Positions 11,567 through 21,981 of a stretch of DNA of 64,000 nucleotides are shown here, in pieces. The notes beneath the pieces were generated by a model, which worked only from the letters and a program-made list of their open reading frames with translations, was not told the origin of the DNA and did no database searches. Position 1 is the first letter of the stretch. The number at the start of each line of letters is the position of its first letter. Both the position numbers and the translations under genes were made by a program. Origin of the DNA: Henckelia pumila (lineage: Eukaryota; Streptophyta; Magnoliopsida; Lamiales; Gesneriaceae); the NCBI RefSeq assembly GCF_033568475.1, contig NC_133121.1, positions 29,867,374 through 29,931,373 of the forward strand, read 5' to 3'.

Positions 11567-12118
11567 CTAATCTTGCTGTTTGAAAGTAGTGATCTCAATT
11601 TTCAGCTGAGCAGACTTGGCAGGAGGAAAGTACTTAGCCAGAAATTTAGATGTCATGTCTTTCCATGTAGTGATACTCCCAAGAGGTAATGACTGCAACC
11701 AACTACGAGCATTGTCCCTAAGAGAGAACGGGAACAATCGTAGTCTGATGGTGTCCTCAGTAACACCATGAATCTTCACTATGTCAGCAATCTCCAGAAA
11801 AGTATGCAGATGCAAATTTGGATCTTCAATAGCTGCACCCCTAAACTGATTCTGCTGCACCATATTAATCAGAGCTGGATTCAACTCAAAATTATTTGCT
11901 GTGATATTCTGCCTAGCTATCCCAGAATAATAAGTATTGATCACCAGTCGAAAGTGATCTCTGATCGGCACCGGAGCATTATTGACAGCTCTTTCCTTTT
12001 CTTCAGCAATTTGTTGCAACTCTTCTCTTCTAGATTTTCTCAAAGCTTTAGCAGTTTTCTCGATTTCCGGATCAAAGAGCAGTGAGTCGTAACTTTGGCT
12101 TTTTCGCATAAACTGCAT
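11567..12118 (-). pseudogene. Gypsy Gag, N-terminal part
   Basis: N-terminal Gag of the Athila-like element, starting about 107 bases downstream of the primer site. The retrotransposon Gag core is clear: NFELNPALINMVQQNQF, DTIRLRLFPFSLRDNARSWL and SITTWKDMTSKFLAKYFPP. The frame is lost near 11,567. Confidence 0.85.
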
Positions 12119-12224
12119 AGACAGGAAAAATTTTTAAATTAGAACCAACAAAATAAAATAAAATTCTCTAAATCAAAATTAAGACTAATTAGCACAATTT
12201 AATATAAATCAAATAAAATTCAAT

Positions 12225-12241
12225 CCCCGACAACGGCGCCA
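12225..12241 (-). other. Primer binding site of the Athila-like element
   Basis: On the minus strand it reads TGGCGCCGTTGTCGGGG, the form used by Athila and Calypso elements and usually assigned to tRNA-Asp. It lies six bases from the LTR end at 12,248. Confidence 0.85.
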
Positions 12242-12465
12242 AAAACTTGTTGCGTGTTTTTCGTTCGCAAGCGCATGATGTCAAGTTATAATATAGGAAT
12301 TAAGTCCAAGTCGATCCCACGGAGAATGAATAAATGATATTATATCAAATATTTGTAAATAAAAAAATCCTAATCCTATGTAGATCTACGAAAATGTTTT
12401 GATTTTAATAAAACTAAAAATTGCAAGAAATAAAATTAAATATTCACGAATTCACGAGATAAAAA

Positions 12466-14312
12466 TGAAAGAGTGGGTGCCCAGTGAGCCAACTTGTGGC
12501 TAAGGGCTTTGATGACTCTTTGTATAAATAATCTTTTGTTTAATATAATTTACACTTTTATTAATGGCAATGACTTTATCTTTCTTCATATTGTTATATT
12601 GTGATATACTATTGTTGTTTTGATAAAGACCTTGAATATACTATAGTGTATGTAAGATGTGGTAGAACATGAAGATGTCTATCATGAAACACATCTTATA
12701 GTCACTGTATATTCTAAACTGTTCCTAGTCAATTGAGCCGTCCGATAATAAGGATAAGGATCGCTCGAGTTAGAGACTAGCATTTGCGATGCAGAGTACC
12801 ACGTTTCATTGGTAAGGAACATAGAGATGTTCGAAGCATGCAAATGGATATTCATACGATGAATGATCGAACTAACCTATCCGGACTTTCCAAGTGGTTA
12901 TCACTTATCGAGTGGATAAAGTCCGCGGTTTTGGTTGTACACCATTAGTCCTTACTACTTGAAACATCATTGAGACTCTATATGCTAGTACTGTGCTTTG
13001 ACTCGTTTACCGACTCTATTGGGGTCATCAGGTGTCGGGATTGGGTACAGTTACAACACATATAGGAGTCGATGCTTTGTTGTCAAGGATTCACCACATA
13101 CTTGCGAGTGTGGATATCCTATGCGATCTGAGGAGATATTAGTGTGACGAATCTCTGGCCAGAGTACATGATGTGTTTTAAGAAATGGTTTCTTAGTAAC
13201 ACATGCGATGTCACTATTTGATCTTCAAGATGTATTGCATAGTTATCGAATCTCGAACGACTCTCGATATACCAATGGTTGTTGATTCGTTCGGGATATT
13301 TGGATGAAGGGACCGTACTGTACGCTAACCAAAATCTATTGGTTCTTGCAGGCACTATCAGTGATACCTAGGGAATCATGGGGCGATGTTGCTAGGCGCT
13401 CATACCATGATTCGATGGGCAAGTCGGAAATTGTTGTTCCGAGTCACAAGGAGTTGTGAGCCCACGGCTAGCTGTATCCCTGAACCATTGAGGGTCACAC
13501 AGAGTAATGGATTTTTAATCCCCGTTGAGATAGTTAAATTTAAAGAGTTAAATTTAATGAACAAAGAAGTTGGACTTCTTAATTATGAGTAGAGGAGTAA
13601 GATTTCCTAAAATGACATAGGGATGGACATTTTTGGAAACCACTGAATTCGGATTCAGAAAAATTTATCTTGACTTTAAAAGGTGCAGAAATGGTTTCTG
13701 TGCACATTGGTGAAATTGGTTTATCAATCGGAGTCACGATGAATTTTATATTAATTTCTGAACATGCAGGCTTTGCTTGTCGGGCTTGAACTTATGACTA
13801 ATGGGCCCTAAGCTGTTAGTGGCCTACATTATAAATAAGTTATTGCAGTACAGAAATAAAACACAACAGGTCACAATTTTCGAAAAAAAAACCATATTTT
13901 TCTCTCAGTAGTGGCCGCCCCCCTTCTCCCCTCTGCTCGGAAAATCCAGTCTGTGAATTTTGAATTGCAGTCTGGTTTAACGGATCAAATTCGTTAATCT
14001 CTTCGTAGAAACTTCTGATAGATTTTCTAGTGCAATCTATCAGAGGGATTAAATATCCGTTCGTGGACCTGATTGAAGAACAGTTCGTCCATCAGTTCCA
14101 GGGATATACAACAAGAGCAGAGCAATCTGTTGGTGTCCAAAATCTCGATTCGATATTAGAGGTAAAAATTTATAATTGTTATTTAATTTTTACACACACA
14201 ATTTAATCGTAAGGTTTTGATACCCACTATGGAATCGTTCCATATAAAATTTTTAAACTTCCGCTGCACCGGGTATCAATCCTAATTGATCTGATCGCCG
14301 CGTTTTCCAACA
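12466..14312 (+). mobile_element. Solo LTR of the gag-only element family
   Basis: A full LTR in + orientation, from TGAAAGAGTGGG to TTTTCCAACA, matching the LTRs at 1,345-3,199 and 5,614-7,455 in inverted direction. It is flanked by a perfect target duplication, AAAAA at 12,461-12,465 and at 14,313-14,317. No internal sequence or second LTR is present, so it is a solo LTR left by recombination between two LTRs. The host sequence is the LTR of the Athila-like element. Confidence 0.92.
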
Positions 14313-15118
14313 AAAAATTCAATAAGCGATGAATGCTAGAGGTTTGACTTCACTTGGTTGTCCACCACAATTTATTTCTAATGATTGTTCATTTCTAAAT
14401 TCTTCTAATTTATTAGCCAAGAATCCCTATTATTTTCTACTACCTCTCTCGAGTGTCAAGCAGAATTTCGTATTTAATAGCAAACTCAATATTTCTATTT
14501 AAATTCAACTATTAAATCCGGTAAATAGCACGAGAATTCTTCTAATGACTTCTATGGAGTTATATGTCTCTCGAACAATATAAACACCAAAGATATGTTT
14601 TCCTATGTCGTATTCAAAATCTCCTCTCTCGAGTGATATATTCTAAATAAAATATCATTCAATCTATGGCCAGTAAATTGAAAGCATTAAAATCAGGAAA
14701 ACACAAATAAACTGTGCGAAGAATTCAAATATATAAATCAAAATATCTCAATCATGGTTTTCAGTCAAGATCCGTCTACCTCTAGACTAAGAAATTAGTT
14801 CATAATAAATTTGAATATTAAACAAAATATGTTTTTCAAATACTCCATAAAATTAGAAAAACAGAGTTCACAAAGAAATTAGAACAAAGTAGAATTAAGC
14901 TTCTCCATCGTCGGATGTCGCCGTCTTCCGTCTTCGTACCAGGTTCTCGAGCTCTTGTTCTCCAAATATTCCAAAGCCGATCGATTCCTGCCAAATTTCT
15001 CAATGCCTACTTCTCCTCCAAAATTTCTCTTTTATATCTTGCTTTTAAGCCCACAATCGAGCCCTAGAATCTAAATTTCAAAATTTTCAAAACTCTGTTT
15101 TGTTTCCATATCACGGAC

Positions 15119-15462
15119 AGTCCGCAGATGCACTAAAATAGGCGCAGATGTGTTTTTCTTCCAATTCCCGATTCCCGCAGATGCGCATGAAATAGCGCAT
15201 ATGCGCTTTTCTCTGTTTCTTACTTGCTGCACGCAGATGCGCGAGATATAGCCCCACATGCGTCCCTGGATTCTTCAAATCTCTAAATCTCTGCCTCTTT
15301 CCGCATCTGCTTCAAAATCTCATGCATATGCACAGCTTTTTCCCCTCAAATCCCTGCCTTCAACCGCATATGCATGAATTTTACCGCATATGCGCCATTT
15401 TGCTTTCTTAAATCCCTGCCTCTTCACGCATAAGCGTGACTTTCTCCTGCATATGCGGCACC
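15119..15462 (-). repeat. Imperfect GCATATGCG-type repeat array inside the Gypsy LTR
   Basis: Motifs such as CGCAGATGCGC, GCGCATATGCGC and CCGCATATGC recur in pairs about every 55-60 bases, with ATTT- or ATAG-rich spacers. Many of the motifs are palindromic. I count about seven units, all diverged. Confidence 0.65.
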
Positions 15463-15631
15463 TGACTTCTTCAATTTCTTCTTCTTTTCATCTCTAAATT
15501 CACCAACTCATGAATCCTCCTACATACACATAAACAACAACGAAACCGCATAAAACCGCATAAAACTGCTCGAACAACGCAAAATTAAATTAAAATCATA
15601 ACCAAATTAAATGCATAAAATGCACTTATCA

Positions 15632-15827
15632 ATATTTCTTGTCTTTTCTCCCAAAATCAAAAGACAAAAACTTGGAGAATTCTTGAAGTGAATGGGACGG
15701 CCACTTCTAAAAAATGGAGGAGGAATATTGATTATATTATTTTGATGGCCAAAGATAATTATACAATTAATTCATGCATAAAAAATTGTATCCAATCTTT
15801 TAACCTTTCATATTCCCTCTCACATAT

Positions 15828-15876
<49 letters not shown>

Positions 15877-17422
15877 GTCCCTTGAACTTAATATTTAATT
15901 AATTATTAAACTCAAACCCAATTAAGTTTAATCAATTAATTAAATCCAACTTGAACTCATTCAAGCCCACTAGTAGAATAATTATTCAACACTATTTTAT
16001 TTTGAGCTCTACTAGACTCAATAGTGTTTAATTAATCCAACACTTGAATTAATTTAATTATTTGGACTCTACAAGATCCACTAGTGTTTAATTAATTCAA
16101 CACTTGAATTAATTTAATTAAGTTAATAATAATAATTTTGAAAATCACCATTTTTAAAAACTAATTATTTATTCAAGTCAACTTTTAATCTTGGAACACA
16201 TTCACAAACTAAAAGTTACTTTCACTTTATTCTCCATTAGAAGTCAAACTTCTAATTTAATTTACTTATAAACTCCTTTATAAGTTGTTCAACACATTGA
16301 ACTAATTTTAATCTCAACGGGATTTAGAAAGCTAGTACTTGTGTGACTCTCAATGATTCATTGATACAACTAGCAGTGGGTTCACATCTCCATGTGATTC
16401 GGGATCAATAAGTCTCTTATGTGAGCATACCCTATATAGCTTCATTCTTATTAATCAACCCCTTGATAATAAGAACGCCAGAAAACTCAAGTCTGATAGT
16501 ACCCAACCAATCATGTTAAACGTCTAGCAGCATCGCTTACATGACTTCCTAGGTATCAAATGATAGTGTCTGCAAGAACCAATCAATTATGGTTAGCGTA
16601 CAGTACGGTCCCTTCAACTCATATATCTCGATCGATTCGACAACCATTGGTATATCGAGAGTTGTCAATGAATCGATAATTATGTGTCATGCCGTAGTTG
16701 CATCGAAGGTGTAATTCAAGAAACTCTTTCTTAATTACCACCTACTATGATCAGAGATTTCAAGCTACATATGCATGAGAACACATAGGATATCCATACC
16801 CGTAGGTAAGCGGTGAATCCCCGACTACAATGCATCGGCTTCTATATGTTTCGTCACAACACCCAACATTGCCACCTGATAACCCTAGTTGAGTCGGTAA
16901 ACAAGTCAAAGTGAAGCACTAGCATATAGAGTCTCCATGTTGTCCCGGGTCATAAGGACTAATGGTGTACAACCATAAACTAGGACTATTCCACTCGATA
17001 AGTGAGAACCACTTGGAAAGTCCTTTAGGGAGGGTTGTTCAGTGCACTCTACAAGGAGCACCTATTTTCATGCTTGGGCATCACCATGTTCCCTACCAAT
17101 GAAACGTGGTACTCACATCGCAAATACTAGTCTCAAGCTCGAGCGGCCTTTATCCTTCTTTGTGGCGGCTGAATCGACTAGGAACAGTTTAAAATATCCA
17201 ATATTCCAAATATGAGTTTCATGATAGTCATCACATGACCATCTCATATTCTTTCTACTATTTGTATATTCAAGGGCTTTATCTATGCAACTAGCATGGG
17301 TATACAGATAAAGGTGTGTCAAATTAAATAATGTCAAATATTATTAAAATAAAGATTGTCATACAAGAGTTCTCTCAAGGACCATCGGCCAATACTTGGC
17401 TCGACGGGCACCTACTCTAACA
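15632..17422 (-). mobile_element. LTR of a related Copia-type element, interrupted by the Gypsy insertion
   Basis: The right part (about 16,300-17,422) is clearly similar to the gag-only element LTR: shared stretches include GGTTAGCGTACAGTACGGTCCC and the GGTGTACAACCA region. On the minus strand it begins TGTTAGAGTAGGTGCCC. It lacks the TGTTGG end because the Athila-like element broke it at 15,632. Its right end breaks the gag of the Copia element that follows. It contains a TA microsatellite at about 15,830-15,872. Confidence 0.75.
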
Positions 17423-17437
17423 CAGATTATTCTTAAA

Positions 17438-17860
17438 GCAATCCTTGTACGCTTTCAAGATGAGGGAGGATGGTGATCTCGAATCTCAACTAGATTCATT
17501 TGAGAAAATAATCCAAGATTTGGAAAACATTGGTGTGGCGATGGATGATTAGGATCAGGCACTCCTACTGATCAGTTCTCTACCAAGTACATACTCAAAT
17601 ATTGTGGACACACTGCTGTATGGAAGGGAGAGTTTGTCTCTAGAATATGTCCAAAGTGCACTGAGATCTAAGGATTTAAAGAAGAAATCAGATGCAAAGG
17701 ATAAAGACAATAAATGGTGAGGGATTAAATGTGAGTGGAAGGTCACAAAAAAGATAGATCAATAAGCAAAGAAACAGACCAAAGTCACTGTCAAAGACAA
17801 AGCAGAAATGCTTTGTGTGTCATAAAGAAGGGCATTTCAAACGTGATTGTCCAGAGAGAA
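17438..17860 (+). pseudogene. Copia Gag C-terminal part with CCHC zinc knuckle
   Basis: The frame near 17,455-17,720 matches Copia Gag, with LLISSLPSTYSNIVDTLLYG and a lysine-rich end, but has an in-frame TAG near 17,549. In another frame at about 17,808-17,850 a complete CCHC knuckle is visible (CFVCHKEGHFKRDC), so a frameshift lies between. The upstream half of Gag is lost behind the LTR insertion at 17,422. The knuckle binds element RNA during packaging. Confidence 0.75.
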
Positions 17861-18583
17861 GGAAAAAGAAGTCGAAGGATGATGATCAGAATGATGAAGC
17901 TAATATTATTGAGGAATATGATACAGTCGAGGCTCTCATGGTTTTTTTCTGATGCTTTGATGACTTTTTCTAGAAATCTCATGGAGGAGTGGATCTTAGA
18001 CTCGGGATGCACGTTTCATATGACACACCACAAGGTTTATCTTCAAAATTTTAAAATTTTATCTGCGCCGAAATTACTTCTCGGATATGATAAAGCATGT
18101 GCAGTGGAGGGGATAGGAACTGTGAGTCTTGAATTACATGATGGCATGGTAAGGACGTTGCAAGATGTGAGATGCATTCCTGAACTACAGAGGAATCTTA
18201 TCTCACTTGGTGAATTTGATAAGGCTGGATACACTTTCACCGGAGACAACAAAAGCTTGAGGATTATCAAGGGAGCCATGGTCATGTATAAGGGACAACT
18301 GAGACATGGATTATATCATCTGTTGGGAAAGGTTGTAACAGATTCAGTTTGTAATCTTGTGACCAGTAAAAGGAATACAACTTCCTTGTGGCACGAGAGG
18401 TTGGGGCATGTGAGTCACAAAGGTATTCAGGAACTCAAGAAGCAAGGAGCGTTGGGGGATCATCTCGAGGATGATTTGGAATTTTGTGAGTATTGTACTC
18501 TTGGAAAAACTCACAAGGTGAAATTCAATACTGGAAAACATACAACCAGATCAAAATTGGACTACATACACATGGATTTATAG
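17735..18583 (+). pseudogene. Copia protease and GAG-pre-integrase domain
   Basis: Only the part after about 17,960 is in the true frame. It shows the aspartic protease active site WILDSGCTFHMT near 18,000, a middle part ending in RNLISLGEFDKAGY, and the zinc-binding GAG-pre-integrase domain with LWHERLGHVSHKGIQ and CEYCTLGKTHKVKF. The protease cleaves the element polyprotein; the zinc domain begins the integrase. An in-frame TAG at 18,581 falls right after YIHMDL, at the start of the integrase core. Confidence 0.85.
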
Positions 18584-19295
18584 GGGACCGACAAAAACTC
18601 CTTCACATGCTGGTGCAGTGTATCTCTTGACCATAGTGGATGATTACTCCAGAAAACTATGGGTTCATCCACTTACCAGCAAGGACCAGACCTTCAAAAA
18701 GTTCAAGGAATGGAAGACACTGATTGAAACTCAATCAGGGAGGAGAATCAAAGCCATAAAAATTGATAATGGAATGGAATTCTTGTCAAAGGAGTTCAAG
18801 GATCTATGTGCAGAAGGAGGAATATTGAGGCACAAGACTGTTCCAGGTAATCCCCAACAAAATGGCTTGGCTGAGAGGTTCAATAGAAGCTTACTTGAGA
18901 GAATATGGTGCATGCTCATTGATGCAAATCTGCCAAAAATATTTTGGGCAGAGGTTGCCGTCATAGCAGCATATACCGTATTAAATTTCAAAATGCCGCA
19001 GGAAATCTGGAGTGGAAAAATGCCCGATTACAATATGTTAAGAACTTTTGGTTTCTTAGCATATGTGCATACCAAGCAAGACAAATTGGATGCTAGGGCA
19101 TTAAAGTGTATTTTCTTGGGATACCCAGAAGGTGTTAAAGGCTACAAACTTTGGTGCTTGGAATCTGGATATAAGAAGTGCTTAATTAGCATAGATATGG
19201 TGTTCAAGGAAGATGAAATGTCAATGAGGAAGGAAAAAGGGAAGGAGCTGGAAAAAACTCCATCTACTTCAGAGGAAGAGGAGACTGCTCAGTGA
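18584..19295 (+). pseudogene. Copia integrase core and linker
   Basis: The rve integrase core continues in frame after a stop at 18,581. The DDE residues are seen in TIVDDYSR, IKIDNGMEF and NGLAERFNRSLLERI. Behind the core come the usual Copia motifs YVHTKQDKLDARALKCIFLGYPEGVKGYKLW (two separate boxes) and a Glu/Lys/Ser-rich linker. It stops at 19,293 with TGA before RT. Confidence 0.87.
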
Positions 19296-19382
19296 GAAAT
19301 ATCAGAAGTCACTAAGATGTTTGAACAAAACTTGTCTCAAAGGATTGAGGAGCAAGTGTAATCCTCTTCCCTTACTGAAAAC

Positions 19383-20300
19383 TTGGAGAAGCCAACAAAA
19401 TATAATCTGGCCAAGGAGAGGACCAGGAGACAAATTATACCCCCTGAAAGGTATGGCTATGCTGACATAATCTCTTATGCTTTAGTTGTAGAGGATAACA
19501 TGCAGAAGCAAGGGGAGCCTACAACTTACATGGAGGCTATACAAGGGAAGGATAGCTTGAGATGGATACAAGCTATGGAGGAGGAGATGACGTCCTTAAA
19601 GGTCAATCAAACATGGGAGTTTGTGGATAGACCTAAAGGACACGAGGTGATATCTTGTAAATGGATTTACAGGAAGAAGAATCATATAAATATAGGTAAT
19701 CCTCCTAGGTATAAGGCAAGAATGGTTGCAAGAGGAATCCTTCAACGGGAAGGAGTGGATTTTGGTGAATTTTACTCACCAGTTGTAAAGCACAGGTCAA
19801 CTAGAATCCTACTGGCATTGGTGGCACAACAGAACTTGGAATTGCATCAACTTGACGTAAAAACTGCATTCCTCTATGGATATTTGGATGAGAAAATCTT
19901 CATGGAGCAGCCTGAAGGATTTGTGAGTAATGGGCAGGAAGACAAAGTATGTTTCCTGAAGAAATCATTGTATGGGTTGAGGCAATCCCCGAGGCAATGG
20001 AACAAGAAATTCAATGCATTCATGGAAAGTCAAAAGTTCAAGAGATGCAATTCGGATCTTTGTGTATACTTTAAAAAGGAACAAAATCAAGATCTCATCT
20101 ACTTGTTAATATACGTAGATGATATCTTGATTGCAAGATGGGACAAAGCACACATACAGAGATTGAAGGCTGGATTGAAGCAAGAATTTGAGATGAAGGA
20201 CATTGGTGAAGCTGTAAAAATCCTAGGCATGGAAATGCGAGGGACAGGAGAAATAGACATCTATATCTCACTCAAAAAGGATATTTGGAGAAGGTACTGA
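19383..20300 (+). pseudogene. Copia reverse transcriptase
   Basis: Frame with the RVT_2 domain: the motifs NQTWEFVDRP, KWIYRKKN, ARGILQREGVDF, HQLDVKTAFLYG, KKSLYGLRQSPRQW and the active site YVDDILIA are all present. It is the best preserved part of this element. The frame is lost at about 20,290 and continues in the next frame. It is preceded by a stop-containing linker. Confidence 0.88.
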
Positions 20301-21111
20301 AAAGATTCAGTATGTTTGAGGCTAAGGGAGTCCAGTTACCAATGGCATCTCATTTCAAGTTGTCCAAGGATCAATCACCAAAAATAGAGGATGAGGAGGA
20401 TCATATGGATAAAGTGTCATATGAAAATGTTGTGGGATCTATTATGTACGCCATGGTGTGCACAAGACCTGACTTGGCATATGCAATGAGCGTGATCAGC
20501 AGGTTTATGGAAAAACCTAAGAAGATTCATTTGGAGGTTGTCAAGTGGACATTGAGATACTTGAAGAAAACAATGAATTATGGCCTGAGATTTGGGGGAT
20601 CAGACTCCAAAGATTGGACTCAGGTGATGATGGAGGAGCTGGAATTGTCAGAGGATATATTGATTCAGATTTTGTTGGGTGCAAAGACAACAGGAAATCA
20701 CTTTTTGGTTATGTATTCACCATGTTTGGGACTGCAATAAGCTGGAGATCAAGCCTGCAGACAGTGGTAGCACTCTCCACAACTGAATCTGAGTTCATAT
20801 CATTAATCGAAGCAGTAAAAGAAGCCTTATGCATCTAGGGATTCTTAAGGGAGCTCGGGATAGAACAGAACAAATGGGTAATCTACTATGATAGTCAAAG
20901 TGTGATTCATTTGGCCAGAAATCAAGTGATTCACGAGAGGACTAAGCATGTGGATGTGAAGCTACACTTTATCAAGGAGAACATTGTAAGAGGAGAAGTG
21001 TGCATATCAAAGATTGGAACTGAAGACAATCCAGCAGATATGTTCACTAAGGTTATACCCACTAGAAAATTCAAGGACTGTATGCAAAGCACAGGGATTG
21101 AAGACTCTTGA
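20285..21111 (+). pseudogene. Copia RT end and RNase H
   Basis: Three overlapping frames (20,285-20,740; 20,545-20,838; 20,902-21,111) carry the RT C-terminus (GSIMYAMVCTRPDLAYAMSV) and RNase H, with ALSTTESEFISLIEA, and the last part with NPADMFTKVIP, which ends most Copia polyproteins. Frameshifts and a TAG at 20,837 break it. Confidence 0.85.
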
Positions 21112-21134
21112 ATTCAGGAATGAAGGAGGAGATT

Positions 21135-21969
21135 TGTAGATCATTCCAGTTTTCAATTTTGGATTAGTCAACTTGAGAGTTAATTAGTTTCTCAAGTAAT
21201 GGGTTAGTGGGTAATTGGACTAGGAAGTTATTTAACTTCTAAGTAGTTTATCTCTTGTTGTTCCACAAATATTGTGTTTTGGTAGTTTGTACATATATAG
21301 CACATTCAGAGAGAGTTGAGTGAATTTTATCACTTGTATAACTCTTGTATTTGAATGAATGAATTTGGTTCTGGAGAACTTCTTTGCGCCTCTTTTATAA
21401 GCTTTATTATCTTTACATTTCACACACATACTTCTCAACTTATACAGCATTCCCTTAACCATTTTCGCTGTCAAAATCTCAACAAGAGAGAATCGAAAAA
21501 AGAGAAGCAGAAGGAAGTAGAGGAACTCGTGAAAGCTCTGTAATCTTCTTGTCTCTTGGCAATCGATTGTTCTTGGGTTTATATGTAGGATGTACAATTG
21601 AACTTGAATCTTGAGGAATAAGAGATTGGTTTTCCCTCCCCGTGGATGTAGGCAATATTGTGTCGAACCACGTAAATGTGGCTTATTACTTTGCTTGGTA
21701 TATTTTCTTTTTCATTGTTGATAGTGTTTGATTAATTGTGAGTGCTTCTGGAATCTTATCAAGTTCTTGAATGGAAGGGTTGGTGATTAGTTGACTGATT
21801 AATCAGCTGGGAATTGTATGCACTCTGATCATTGTTGTTCTTGAGGTGTGAAGGTCAATTGCATAATTGAGTAAATTTGTTGTGTCGAATCTTTTGATTT
21901 AGTGTAACACGTTAGATTGACATTTAGAGTAATACCCAAGGTAATTGAACTCTGCCTACTATTTCTACA
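21135..21969 (+). repeat. 3' LTR of the Copia element
   Basis: Directly after a purine-rich tract (GAATGAAGGAGGAGAT) the LTR starts with TGTAGATC. The best matching end is the inverted TCTACA at 21,964-21,969, giving 835 bases. The start is well supported; the end rests on the short inverted repeat only. No second LTR is available in the window for comparison. Confidence 0.6.
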
Positions 21970-21981
21970 AGATCGAGTACA

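Larger units (their letters stand above)
7456..15631 (-). mobile_element. Athila-like Ty3/Gypsy retrotransposon, degenerate and truncated
   Basis: Minus-strand Gypsy element with LTR (12,248-15,631, itself interrupted), a tRNA-Asp-type primer site, and gag, protease, RT, RNase H and integrase remnants in canonical Gypsy order. The integrase is cut at 7,455 by the gag-only element, so the 3' LTR is outside the window. Gag motifs such as NLHLHTFLEIADIVKIHGV and the protease motif DLGAS point to the Athila/Calypso lineage. At least three frameshifts make it inactive. The right end at 15,631 lies within another LTR; the adjacent five bases are ATATT. Confidence 0.85.
12248..15631 (-). repeat. LTR of the Athila-like element, interrupted by a solo LTR
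   Basis: On the minus strand it runs from TGATAAGTGC (15,631) to ACGCAACA (12,248). The span is 3,384 bases; removing the inserted solo LTR and one target-site copy leaves about 1,532 bases. It contains stretches with no coding potential and a set of GCATATGCG-type repeats at 15,119-15,462. Confidence 0.8.
17423..21969 (+). mobile_element. Ty1/Copia retrotransposon, 5' truncated
   Basis: A + strand Copia element with gag, CCHC knuckle, protease, integrase, RT and RNase H in Copia order, a polypurine tract (about 21,119-21,133) and a 3' LTR. The 5' part is cut off by the LTR ending at 17,422. Several stops and frameshifts are present. The RT and integrase signatures put it in Copia; I would guess the Tork/TAR side but cannot prove it. 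Confidence 0.85.

Noticed and set aside
21232..21597. 121-codon minus ORF in the Copia LTR
   Set aside because: Lies wholly in the 3' LTR and shows no domain.
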